A DNA stretch of 64,000 nt from Aquanectria penicillioides (lineage: Eukaryota; Ascomycota; Sordariomycetes; Hypocreales; Nectriaceae): NCBI GenBank assembly GCA_003415625.1, contig PYIU01000003.1:1984001-2048000 (forward strand). The letters run 5' to 3'. Made by a program: the position numbers and the translations under genes. Positions 27,501 to 39,000 of the stretch are shown here, in pieces (position 1 is the first letter of the stretch; the number at the start of each line of letters is the position of its first letter). Under the pieces are notes generated by a model, which saw only the letters and a list, made by a program, of their open reading frames with translations, searched no databases and was not told the origin of the DNA.

Positions 27501-28728
27501 TACTGCCTTCCGGCTTATTGCTGTATAGTTGTTGTTCTTAAGACTTGCCCGGGATGTATAGACCCTTTAGGCTATAGAAGTTTATACCCCCCTTAGATAA
27601 AGACCTTAGGTGACTCTTTAAATAGGTAGATTTCTAAGGGCTATTTAATCCATTAAAGGGATGGCTTCTCTTGTAATTCTTATTTAGAGGTCGCTTGCTT
27701 TCTTCTTTAATATAGGCCTATAGCCTCTTTACTTTATAGGCTACCTCTTTTGGCTTTAGGAGTTTTACTTGCTTGCAATTTATTTCCTTTTTTAAGAACT
27801 TCTACAACCTATAGTAAAATTAATAGGCTATATTCTTACTTTCTTCCTTATAGTCCTTTATCCCTAACAATAGATATATTACACTTTAGGCGCAAAAGTG
27901 ATCTATTAGGGACTGATTGATAGACTATTAAAGTTCTAGCAGTTTATTTTATAATTCCCTTTCTTAAAGGTTTAAGTCTATATGCTTCTTCTGCATAAAA
28001 TTAATAAAGTCTTTCTATAAGGGATTCTTTAGGCTCCCTTTATGGTTCCTCTATTAGGTTTATAGGCCTAAGTTAAATTTAATTATTGCCTATTGTATTT
28101 TCTATGCATTAATGCAGCCCAATTGAAGATTGTTTGCCGCTTTAATAGCTTATATCTAGTTATCGATCTCTATGCCTATTGCATTCTCTATAAGGGTTCT
28201 GCAATTATAGAATGGGGGTTTTTTATAGTCCCTCCTTAAGCTTATTGTAGGGCGTTTAATTAACTGCTTTAGGATTTGCATTTATACTATTTACTGTTCT
28301 GCTATTATTAACTATTGTTTAGCGAGCATTTAAATGACCTATTATAGGGATCTATTTTACGGCTCCTTTATATTTAGTTGCACTAGCGTCCTGCATCTAT
28401 TGGGCGTTCCTTAATGGCTCTATCTGCCTTAAGATATTGATCTTAAGTTATAGCTCATTTAGTATAGGTAGTTATAAGAGTCTATTGATGTATATTGTCT
28501 TAGACTCCTTAGGGCTTCCTTAGCTATTAGCCTATTAATAGAATCCTAATCGGTTGGTTTTAGGGGTTATTAATATCCCCCTTCCTCTTTAAATTAAGGC
28601 ATAAAATTCTTATTAGGGTTCTATTGCTAATGCATTGGCGACCCTTTGAGCTATTTGTTGGTTGGTTGGGTAGTTCCCTCTATCTTATGCCGTACTGATC
28701 ACCCTATAGGGTGTAGAAGTTAAAGAAT

Positions 28729-28922
28729 TGTAAGGGTTGGCTGATTAGGGTGATACAGAATAGGTCTTTAGGTAACTTGTGTATTATATATAAGCTTCAA
28801 CTTGCCGAGCGTTAGTCTACCGCTTGGCGATATGTCTTTTATCTAAGGTATGGCGGTGCATTTATGTGGCTGTGCTTAAGAGCCCCGCCACCTTACTAAG
28901 GGGGTTCCTCTATCTCTTCACA
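28729..28922 (-). repeat. 5' LTR of nested gypsy element
   Basis: A 194-bp partner of 21000-21193 ending TCTTCACA, and immediately followed by the GCTAT duplication. Confidence 0.9.
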
Positions 28923-30815
28923 GCTATAAAGCCACCTTAATTAAACTACTAAAAAGCAAGCTTAAAATCCCCCTATTAAATATATACCTTAATAAATAAC
29001 TTACTTAATTTTAAGGCTAGCTTTAAACCTAAAGCACTAAAAGACTTATCCTTTCTATAACTATATTAGCAATATATTAAATCTACTATTACTGCTATAA
29101 TAGCCTTTAATATAAATTAATATAAAAATATAAAAAGTAGCTTATTAACTAGCTCCTTAATAGAGAATATAAAGAAAACTAAAAGTTAATTAAGGACTAA
29201 ATATTAGCTAATTAAAGGCATTAATAGAAATAAGCTAAGCATAAGTCTTATAAATAGCATACTAACAATAGAATAAAGGCAGCTAAAATCTTTTTACTTT
29301 ATATAAAGAAGAAGACTATTTGCCTATATAAAGGACTTAAAAAATATAAAAGCTTCTTACTTACCTAAATGCAAATAGAATGTATTAAACTTTAGGGTTT
29401 CCTTTTCTAAAGAAAGGTCCTTAAGGTAAGTATACCTTAATGCTAGTATAGAAATGCTATTAAAACAGTTAGCTATATTATACTATACTGCCTGCTCTAC
29501 TTAAGCCAAAAGGAAACTTTATTTAACCTACCCTATAACCTCCTTAAGCTTAAGCAGCATCTATTTAAAGCCTAAACTATATACTGCCTTATTAAATGGC
29601 TAGCCTACTTATATATTATACTATACTATAAGCTAGCTATTAAGCTATACTTAATTTAAAATATACTTGCTTTTATACTATCCCTACCTTTTAGTAACTT
29701 TTTTATTTAAATGCTTTAACCCCTCTATTAAAAAGGAAGTTAATGCACCTAAAAAAACCCCCTTTAAAAGAGAGAAAAAAACCGGCCTACTATATAAATA
29801 ATATACTAAAGCTTGCCCCCCTTAATAATTAGGTCTTTACTTTAGCTCTATTTAAACTCTACTTCTATTTATTACTATATTTAATCTATACCTATCTACC
29901 TTAGCAATACTATTTACTTTAAGTCTATATTTTCTTTAAAAGATATAAGATCTATTTTATTCTTTTTGCTATTCCTCTCTTTATTTTCCTTTTTGCTATT
30001 CTCCTCTTTATCCCCTTTATCCTTAAGCCCCCTTTACTTTAATCTCCCTTTAGCTTTGCCTAAGCTTAAGCCATTACTTAAGGAATTACACTAAACTTTA
30101 GTCTCTACTATTAATATTAATTAATATAAACCTATACTAAAACTAATACTATCTATTACTGCTATTACTTTTAGGCACTATCTATCTTTAAGTAGCTTTA
30201 GCCCCTTTAACTAAAGAAGGCAATATAGCCATTAAACTTTTAAAAGCTATAGCTATATAGTTAACTTTATTAATTAGCTTATAGAGCTAATTAGCACTAG
30301 AACCTATAGTTAGGACTATAGGTATAGCTTAAAAGTGCGCTTAAATTGCCCTCCTTTTAGCTTAAGTGGCCTTAGCCCCTAACCGCTAAAGCTCCTTCTT
30401 TTATAACTTATATTAGTATTATACCTATAGCAAAACTAAATTAAGCTATACTTACTATAGCTATCCCTTTCTATAAAGCCACTATTAATATATAGGCATT
30501 GGCCTCTATTAAGTATAGCAGTGGCTTATATAGCTTATATATATAGATATAAGCTATATAGCCGCTGGCCTTAGTATCTATTAACAGTTAGTTTCTTATA
30601 GCCATAAGGGATAGAAACTATATACTGGCCTAATCCTAGTATAGACTGTCCTCCCTATCTCTTGCCATCTGCATAATGCATATAGAATAGAGTAGATCCT
30701 GCACTGCCCCTAAGATTGGTGCAGCACCCCCTGCTCTAGCGCGGCCAGCTTAGCGTTTTAGTATTTGCTAATATTAGTAAGAATGCTATCTGTAGCTGCA
30801 TTAAATATGCACTGC

Positions 30816-30826
30816 TATTATTATTA

Positions 30827-30871
<45 letters not shown>
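30816..30871. repeat. (ATT)n microsatellite in LINE 3' region
   Basis: About 56 bp of ATT/TTA repeats with one G interruption. The same position in copy B has a shorter tract (41684-41722). Confidence 0.85.
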
Positions 30872-30873
<2 letters not shown>

Positions 30874-31414
30874 GTTATTATTCTTAGCTATATACAATTA
30901 GTATAAAGTAGTAATAGAAATAGCAATTAGCATTTATATAAATTAAGTATTTTATGCAAATAATGCATTAGTAAAGCGCATACTTAAAGGCAATAAGAAG
31001 CTTTTATAAAGGCATATAAAAAAGAAAGAAAAGGAAAGGAATTAAGCATGCCCACAAAGATTAAGAAATAACAATAATAGCACTTAAATAGCTAGCAGCC
31101 GGCCAGCCGTTAGCTAATAGCGCTAGGATAGCGCCCTACTCCCTATAATAGGCTTACAGCATAGGCAATTCAGGCCTATTGCAGGCCCTACTTTCACCCT
31201 ACTTATTAACCCTACAATTAAATAAATAGAATATTTTAGTAATAGCACTAAACTAACTTCTAATTTAATGCTTCCCTATAGGGGACCTGCATTAAGTTTA
31301 ATATTGTATTAAATAAAGGTTTTTATTCTATTAATATAGTTTTTTCCTTTATTTATATAGTATAGAAGCACTATCTATCTTATAGGTCTATAGAGTATTA
31401 ATAATAATAATAAT

Positions 31415-31428
31415 AAGTAATCTTCTTC
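31415..31428. repeat. Target-site duplication, right of LINE copy A
   Basis: AAGTAATCTTCTTC directly after the (TAA)n tail, identical to 16857-16870. Confidence 0.85.
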
Positions 31429-31883
31429 TTTCTCTTTTTTCTTTTTTTTTAGTCTATAAACTAAGCTTTTAGTGGTCTTAAGTATACTTTAATATTTAAA
31501 AGTATTTAATTAAATGCTTATGCATTATTTACACTATTATTTTGCCTTATATGCCTTTATGCTAATATATTAGCACTATATTGGATTGTTGAATTTTTCT
31601 ATATATTTGCCCTAACTATAGTAGTAGGTTTTCTTTTTTTAGAATATAAACTTATATTAATATTTTCACTTACCTTTAATATTATTTTTAATCCTAGCGC
31701 CCTTTATTTTTATAGAAGTAATAGGTTTTTTAGTATTTAGGAATTCCTAAATCTTTATAATTAATTGTTTACTACTTCTTTAGGTTCTTAATAATAGCTT
31801 AAAAGTATTACTAAAGAGTTTAATTAAATACTTTAGTATCTTTTTAAATAACTTAAAGGCTTCTCCTTACTGTAACCTTTAAA
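31429..31883. other. RIP-degraded AT-rich DNA
   Basis: No gene or identifiable domain. It contains one TATTTAATTAAATGC half palindrome (about 31503-31517). Confidence 0.7.
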
Positions 31884-32265
31884 TGTATTAGTAGATAGGA
31901 ATATTGGCTAAAATATATACCCTATTTAAAAGGGTATAGAATAAGTAGGTTTAGTTAAAGACTAAATAGCCTTTTTAAGTAGCTATAAATAACTTAAAAG
32001 AGTATTAAAGCATTTAATTGAATGCTTTAAAGTGTTCCTTAAAGAAAAGAAAAAAAGAAAATAGGGCAGAAAGTTATAAATAAAGTAATATTATAAAGGG
32101 CTGCACTAAGACTTTAATAGAGTCTAAATGCAAGGAATTTAGAATTTTAAAAATAAAAATTAATTGGAGAAAACTGCCTATTTATTTTCTATATCTTTAA
32201 GGTCCCTTTTATCTTTCTAACTATCTTAATGATAGATTGATCTATATTACCCTAGACCCTAACTT
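31884..32265. repeat. LTR-like dispersed repeat, copy 2
   Basis: Second copy of the 4448-4830 block, more heavily RIP-mutated (ACACACACC has become ATATATACC). It sits immediately 3' of a minus-strand gypsy RT remnant, fitting a 3' LTR. However, only about 640 bp separate it from the RT active site, too little for RNase H plus integrase, so a deletion or a separate solo LTR is also possible. Confidence 0.6.
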
Positions 32266-34490
32266 AATAGCTTAAGCAATTATTATTACTTTTACTTTAG
32301 TAGAATTATAACTTTATTTTATTAAGAAGGTTAACTTTAAAAGAAATAGTATTAATTTTAATTAAATAGCTAAAATATTCTTACTTAAGATACTAATTTT
32401 ATTTTAGTCCTTATAGAGCTAAAAGATATATAATTTAAATCTATTTTTATATGCATTTAGCTTAAAAAATAAAGGCTTTATTAAATTATAATAATAAAGA
32501 AAGAATTGCATTTTTAAGAAGGTTTTTAAGTCCTAAAATACTTTTAATTCTTTTTCTATTAATTTAAATATTTAGATTATTGCTTTTTTCCTTTAAGCTA
32601 GTTTTAATAGCCTAATTAAAATTAATTGCTACTCCTTAACTTACTGCAATATTGCTATTTTTTATATTTATAAAGATTGAATTTAAATATTATACTATAA
32701 AATCTCTTACTATAGGTATTTTACTATTTTAATAAAGGTTTTAAGTGCTAATATATTCTTTAAAAAGATTATTTTTATAAATGCCTTTAATCTATTGCTT
32801 ATTTTATAGATTCCTTTACTATTAATAATAAAACCTAATAGCTATACTATAGGGTATTTAAAAAAGGATTTCTTTATTGCAATTTATAGTTTATTATTTT
32901 ATATTAACTTTAGAATAATTTTTAAATGCTTTAAATAGTTATTTAAAGTATTAAAAAAGATAATTATATTATTAATATAGGCTTATATAAAGTATTTATA
33001 TTCTTTAAAAAGTTAATTTATAAATCTTTATATAAATATTAATGCATTTTTAAATCCTATTAATATAATATTAAAAATCTTAAGTTTTCTATTAAATATA
33101 ATAACTATATAGTTTTTATAGGCACTTAAAATAGGCAGTTAATAAAAAAACTTTAATCTATTTATTATAAAGTAAAATTTCTTATTCTTTATATTAGCTA
33201 TAATATTAAATTAATTAAATAAAGGGTAGGCATTAAATATAGTTAGTTAATTAAGTAGTTATAGATTAACTATAACTCTTTCTTTCCTTTTGCTATTTAC
33301 TACCCTTTAGATAATAAAAGTAAAGTATACTATTAGGGCTAATTAATCTATTAGTTTTATTTTACTTTTTGCTTATAGCTTATTGTATTTTTTATTTAAT
33401 AAGGGATAATCTTTAATGCTTAATAGATATTTCTTAACTATATATTTTTAGTTTTACTATTTATTTATTAAATCTATCTATATCTTTATTTCCTTAAGTA
33501 TAAAAATAATCCTTTTATTTTTATAAATATTATATTTATTTATTATATTATAGATCCTTTTTACTATTACTTAATTTAAATAGGCTATATATACTCTATA
33601 TTTATTTTTAATATTAAGGATATCTTTAGGTCTAAAAATCTTATAGCTTAAAGTGCTAGTATTAACTTTAAATAGATTAAATCTTTTATTTTCTTTTAAT
33701 AGATTATCTTTTTTTATAATAGCTAGAAATCCTTCTATAAAGTTAAATTTCTTTCCTTATAGGCTAAAGATACTTTTATTTATTTTAATATAATTAGCTT
33801 CTTTCTTTTTATTATAATTAGCAATTTATTCTATCTATTATTGCTATTTTATAATTAGCTTTTTATTGCTAGCATTATAAATCTAAATTAGTCTTAAAGT
33901 AGTTTTATTTACTATAGTATTAAAAATAGCACTATAAAAGAATTAAAAGTAATAAGCCTTTAGATTTCCTTAGGCATTTCTAAAGTTAAAAAGGTCCTTT
34001 TAATTAGCTTAAATAAAAGCAATCTCTTTTAATGCAATTACTATTATATTTATATTAATTATTATTTTAATAAAGTTCTTTTAATGCATTTAAAATACTT
34101 TTACTCTAAAGATTATATTATAGGTTAAGTAAAATATAATATTAAGGTTAATAAAATTAACTTTAGCTTTATGCTTAAATAGAAAGTTTATTTCTATTAG
34201 TATTTTAGATTTTAATTATTTTATAATATTTGCAATTACTATAAAATATAAAATATTTCTTTATTTTTAGTAATTTTAAGTATATAGAAATTAAAAGTAA
34301 TTAATTTTAGGATTTCTATATTAATACTAACTTTATTTACTCTCTTTAGGGCTTATTGCTTTTATATTACTTTTATTATATAGGCTTTTAATTATTTTTT
34401 ATTAATTAAAACTATTAAAGTTTTAATATTAATATAAATATTATAGAAATTGCCTTTATTATTAAATTTAATTAATAGCTTAAAGTAAGT

Positions 34491-34496
<6 letters not shown>
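32266..34496 (-). pseudogene. Second-family gypsy RT remnant
   Basis: On the minus strand around 33200-32900 the translation follows a Ty3/gypsy palm. KFYFIINRLKFFY resembles the DGLxFFHQ block. Next is IGFKNALIFI at 33060-33031 (normally MGFKNSPAYVQ). Last comes AYINNIIIF, with YINN at 32979-32968 in place of YVDD, followed by NTLNNYLKHL (normally KTLEEHLEHL). Stops are CAA/CAG/TGG-derived as expected from RIP. This family is distinct from the nested element at 21000-28922. Upstream (33400-34496) nothing could be read. Confidence 0.65.

Positions 34497-34522
<26 letters not shown>
34497..34522. repeat. Poly(T) run of 26
   Basis: Uninterrupted T tract about 90 bp before the left duplication of LINE copy B. 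It could be the poly(A) tail of an unidentified minus-strand retroposon or simple replication slippage. Confidence 0.7.
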
Positions 34523-34526
<4 letters not shown>

Positions 34527-34614
34527 ATTAATAAAAGTTAAGCCTATTTATAGCTTTAATAATTTAGCTTATTTTTAATATAAAGTTTATATTTTTTTTT
34601 TTCTTTACTTATAT

Positions 34615-34628
34615 AATAGATTTTTATA
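34615..34628. repeat. Target-site duplication, left of LINE copy B
   Basis: AATAGATTTTTATA, repeated at 42263-42276. Confidence 0.75.
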
Positions 34629-35554
34629 TAATATTAACTCTACCCTTAGACTTATAATTGCTTATAGCCATTCTAAACTACCTTTAAAATGTCTAAAACT
34701 ATAATTAATTAATTCCTTATATTAGGCTACCCCTAAATATAATAGTATATTAAAAGTATAGCGCTAATACTATAGCCCTTTTAATAGTTATTAATTTAAA
34801 AAAATGCAATATTAAAAATAGCTAATATAATCCCCTTTTTATTATTAGCTAATATAGTAATATACCTAAAATAAATAAAGTAATAAAAGCTAATAGAAGC
34901 CTTATAATTAATAAAAATAAAAAAGCTTATAAAGCTATTATTAAAATTATTTTATTTTATTTTCTTAAAGTAGTTTAAAAGGTATTTTAAATCTATATTA
35001 ATATATATAAAATATACTTTTGCCCTCCCTTTAAGATTAATATAATCCCTAAAGAAAGACTTATTAATAAAATTACTACTACTATAATAATTACTATTAT
35101 TATAGCAATAATAGTGTGAAGAGGTAGGGTGGCATGCCCACTCAACCAATAGACCCAAAAGATCAAGCAATTCAGGCACAACGTGCCGGAATTGTACCAC
35201 ACAACTGTATATAAGGGCCTGGCGTCACGCGCCAGCGCTATCCTTACAATTATCCCCCCTCAATAGCAGCGCGTCCCGAGCTGTAAATGCTGTATTATAG
35301 GGCCAAGCTACCCCTTCTGTAACCTTTCCAGTGCGCACTTAAGGAAGCTGGGGTCTAGGATAAATGCCCGTAGGCTATGCCCGTAGGCTAGCTTTATAGT
35401 ACGCGTCAACTTGAGTAGGCCGGTCCTCCGTGCCTAGGGATACACAACAGATGTCAACCCCCAAGGCTCGGTCGCAGCAGGCAACTGCACACCTGCCTTG
35501 TGAGCCTAACGTAAGCATGTGGTCGGACACTCCATTTGTTCTGCCTCGCAGGTG

Positions 35555-35565
35555 GGATTCGAACC
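35555..35565 (-). promoter_or_regulatory. tRNA-type box B (unit 1)
   Basis: GGTTCGAATCC within the T stem-loop GTGGGTTCGAATCCCAC, a perfect Pol III internal promoter B box. A matching A box and a full cloverleaf were not found. Confidence 0.6.
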
Positions 35566-36049
35566 CACGACCTCGCATAGCCAGAAGACCCACGTTGTGC
35601 CTGAATAATTGTGAAGAGGTAGGGTGGCATGCCCACTCAACCAATAGACCCAAAAGATCAAGCAATTCAGGCACAACGTGCCGGAATTGTGCCACACAAC
35701 TGTATATAAGGGCCTGGCGTCACGCGCCAGCGCTATCCTTACAATTATCCCCCCTCAATAGCAGCGCGTCCCGAGCTGTAAATGCTGTATTATAGGGCCA
35801 AGCTACCCCTTCTGTAACCTTTCCAGTGCGCACTTAAGGAAGCTGGGGTCCAGGATAAATGCCCGTAGGCTATGCCCGTAGGCTAGCTTCATAGTACGCG
35901 TCAACTTGAGTAGGCCGGTCCTCCGTGCCTAGGGATACACAACAGATGTCAACCCCCAAGGCTCGGTCGCAGCAGGCAACTGCACACCTGCCTTATGAGC
36001 CTAACGTAAGCATGTGGTCGGACACTCCATTTGTTCTGCCTCGCAGGTG

Positions 36050-36060
36050 GGATTCGAACC
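36050..36060 (-). promoter_or_regulatory. tRNA-type box B (unit 2)
   Basis: Same GGTTCGAATCC box as in unit 1, placed about 95 bp inside the right terminus on the strand that would be transcribed away from that end. Confidence 0.6.
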
Positions 36061-39000
36061 CACGACCTCGCATAGCCAGAAGACCCACGTTGTGCCTGAA
36101 TTGCTTGATCTTTTGGGTCTATTGGTTGAGTGGGCATGCCACCCTACCTCTTCACAAATAGCTACTTTAACTAATTTAGGCCTTTCTTTTCTTTAGCTAA
36201 TATAATAGTCTTATGCATTAATCCTTTATATAGTCTTATACTTATAAATACTAAAACTAATAAATATATAATATATAGCTATATTAAGCATAAAGTTACT
36301 ATTTATATTAAAAATGCCCTTAAAGATATTAAAAACTATACTTTAATAAAAACTATATAAATAGTAAATTAAGCTTATAATAACTTCTATATAATTGCAA
36401 TATATTGCTTCCTTAATAAAGATATAGTTCTTACTTTTCTTACTTTAAAATAGGCTAAAGCCTTCTATAAGGAAGAATAAATAGCTATTATATTTAAAAA
36501 TAATGCCCTTTTAGCTTCTTTAATCTTTATTATTTTAGCAAAAAGAATTTAAATTAAATCTATTCTTAATAATATAAATAAACTTATTAAAACTATTAAT
36601 AATACTAATACCTTAAGAGTTAATAAAGTAAAGCCTATTTAAGCCTAAAATAGTACTATAATAAAGATAAACTTAATTCTTTATATTTTATTAATTAAAG
36701 AAGCTAATAGCCTATATAATAATAGGCTATTCCTTAATGCTAAACTCTATAATTATAAACCCTTTAATAAAGGACTAAAACTTATTTAATACTTTTAATA
36801 CTATAAATATAGCTATATTGCAAGAAACTATTAATCTACTTTAACCTATAGCTAATATAGTAGCTTAATATATAATAATTGCTCTATTAAAAAGGGAGAA
36901 ATCCTTTATTATTATACTTTATACTATAAAGACTATTTAGCCTAAAGCTATATTTATTTTATAGTAAAAAAGCATTAAACTTATATAAAAGAAAAATACT
37001 ATAAATAATTAATAAAATATAAAGAATGCACTTTAATATAGTAAAATATTCCTTATATATAATAAAATAGCTTTTTTAGGAACCCCCTTTTTATAGCTTC
37101 TCCCTTTATTAAAAGAGTTAGCTAACCCTTAGGCTCTATAAATAAACAATACTATACTTTATTTAATACTTTTTCTTTTTTTAGTGCTTATATTCTATTA
37201 TTACTATCTATTAAATTAATCCCTCTATTTATATTTAATTAATATAAGTTCTATTTTAAAATATATACTATTGCCTTAAGTTAATCTATTAAATGCTATA
37301 TATCTATAATAAATATAATATAATTATACTTTTAAAACTAATTAAAAACTAAAGGATTAATGCCTTAATAAACCCTAAAAGATTAAACTATACTATAATT
37401 TATTACTTAAGCTATATAGCTTTTTATATATATAATAATATAAATTAAAAACTTAAATCTATTAGGCTAAAAAGATTAAATTAATTTTAATTTTAATTAC
37501 TATTATATAAAAATAATTGTAATATATAATTCCCTAAAAGGTAAGGAAAACTTAAGAGTAATATATACTTTAGCTAGCCTTACTTTAGCCCTTTAAATAA
37601 TTATAGTTAAAAACTTTAACTTATATTATTTAATTTAAAACTACTATAGTAAAACCACTTTATATAGCTTAACCTTTTTAATAGAAATGCAATAGCTAAA
37701 TATAGCCTTAATAATCCCCTATAGAATAGTAACCTAAAAAGCAAGTAATACTAAAAATAGTACTTTTAATTTAATTTAGGCCTTAAAGAATAGCTATATT
37801 ATCTATTTAGGCCTTAATTATAATTTAAATAGCTTTAACTATATCCTATAGTAAATATATATTAAGCCCTCTATAAATATACTGCTTTCCCTTCTATTAA
37901 ACCCTTAGCTTATAGCATTCAATTAGTATATAATAAACCCTAAAAAGGCTAAACTTAAAGTGCAAATTACTCTTTATTAAACTCTTAATAAAATAACCTT
38001 TATATAATAATTAAAATAAATAATTAAATAGCTAATTTAAGAATTGCATTAAATTGCTTAATATACTACTTTAATATAAAGGCAATTTAGGCCTAATTGC
38101 AATAATTAATAGAACTAGCCTACTATAAAGGCTATTTACTAACTTAAATAAGTATAAAAATATATATAATATAATAATATATTAGCTAATTAGCTAAAAC
38201 TATAAAAAGTAAGCAATAAGTAAAAGGCTTATATAGCTAAAGCTAAATAAATAGCTTAATGCAATACTTTATTTAAAGCTAAAATAGAAAAAAATATAAA
38301 TAGCTAAAAGAAACTTTAAAACTTAAAAAGATAAATATAACTCTAAAGTAATATTGCTTTAGCCTTATTATAGCTTCTTTCTTTTAATTGCCTTAAGTAA
38401 GATTCTTTAGCTATAAGCTATATTAAAAAGGCAATTATATTAATAAAATGCTTTTTCTTTAAACCTTAAGTAAATAACTAAAATATTAAATTTATTATAA
38501 TAGACCTTATAATATAATCTATAGGTATAGATTAAATGCTATAAAATACTAAAGACTTAATGTAAAACTGCATTAAACTCTATAAATTAGTATACTTACT
38601 CTTTAAAATTTAATTATAAAAAGCTCTTAATAGTAATAGATTTCCTATTGGCTTTCTTAAAGTATATAATAAGTCCTTTTTAAAAGCCTTTATTACTATT
38701 ATTAATATAAGTATTATATTTAAGCACTTTTTATATTACTTTTGCTATATAATTGCTATTATTATTTTTAAATTAAATAAAATAATAGCCTAAAAATATA
38801 TAGTATTTAAATAAAGACCTATTTCCCTTTTTAATATTATTAATAAAGTAATAAAGTTAATAATAGTTTAATAAATAATAGTAATAGCTAAAAACCTAAA
38901 TATACTTTTTAATAATTAAATAAAGAATAGGCCTTAAAGGTTTATTAAGCTTGCCCTTATAGTTATAGTAAAAGCAATATATATAGTATAGGCCTATAGT

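Larger units (their letters stand above)
21000..28922 (-). mobile_element. Ty3/gypsy LTR retrotransposon nested in LINE copy A
   Basis: A 7.9-kb element with 194-bp LTRs at both ends (TGTAAG..TTRYA-type ends) and the 5-bp target duplication GCTAT at 20995-20999 and 28923-28927. The pre-insertion site is intact in copy B (GGCTATAAAGC near 39802), which confirms the boundaries. Coding orientation is minus: gag with a zinc knuckle near 27460, then the RT (26160-26800), then integrase expected at lower coordinates. A polypurine tract on the minus strand (AGAGGAAGGGGGA, 21198-21210) abuts the 3' LTR at 21193. A tRNA primer site next to the 5' LTR (28728 downwards) was not recognised. RIP is moderate, so it is less damaged than its host LINE. 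It is inactive. Confidence 0.9.
16871..31414 (+). mobile_element. Tad-like non-LTR retrotransposon, copy A (interrupted)
   Basis: A full-length LINE of about 6.6 kb once the nested gypsy element (21000-28922 plus one copy of its duplication) is removed. It aligns end to end with copy B (34629-42262). Order on the plus strand: 5' leader with the least RIP (16871-17040), ORF1 with a decayed CCHC knuckle (17983-18024), an ORF2 endonuclease block (18798-18815), reverse transcriptase (active site 20490-20501), sequence after the RT resembling the Tad GAYKATP block (split by the gypsy insertion and resuming at 28928), a long 3' region with an ATT microsatellite, and a short (TAA)n tail. A 14-bp target duplication flanks it, as expected for target-primed reverse transcription. 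Numerous stops make it inactive. Confidence 0.88.
35115..36156. mobile_element. Tandemly doubled foldback element with tRNA-like T arm
   Basis: Nested in LINE copy B with a 5-bp duplication AATAG (35110-35114 and 36157-36161). Unit 2 (35610-36156, 547 bp) is complete, with perfect terminal inverted repeats of about 71 bp that begin TGTGAAGAGG. Unit 1 (35115-35606) is the same sequence in the same orientation but lacks about 55 bp of its right repeat. The units differ at about four sites, all transitions. Inside are a TATATAAG box (35209-35216 and 35704-35711), a GGCGTCACGCGCC hairpin just after it, and on the minus strand a tRNA-type T stem-loop. No protein is encoded: the open frames of 60-121 residues on both strands are incidental. 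RIP is nearly absent, so this is the youngest insertion visible. It is probably non-autonomous, family unknown. Confidence 0.8.

Noticed and set aside
30816..30871. CRISPR-like short direct repeats
   Set aside because: Simple ATT microsatellite within a LINE; no spacer structure, and the genome is eukaryotic.
35375..36196. Cluster of overlapping 60-121 codon open frames on both strands, some near identical
   Set aside because: They arise from the tandem foldback element; both strands and several frames are open at once, and no domain or codon bias is seen.
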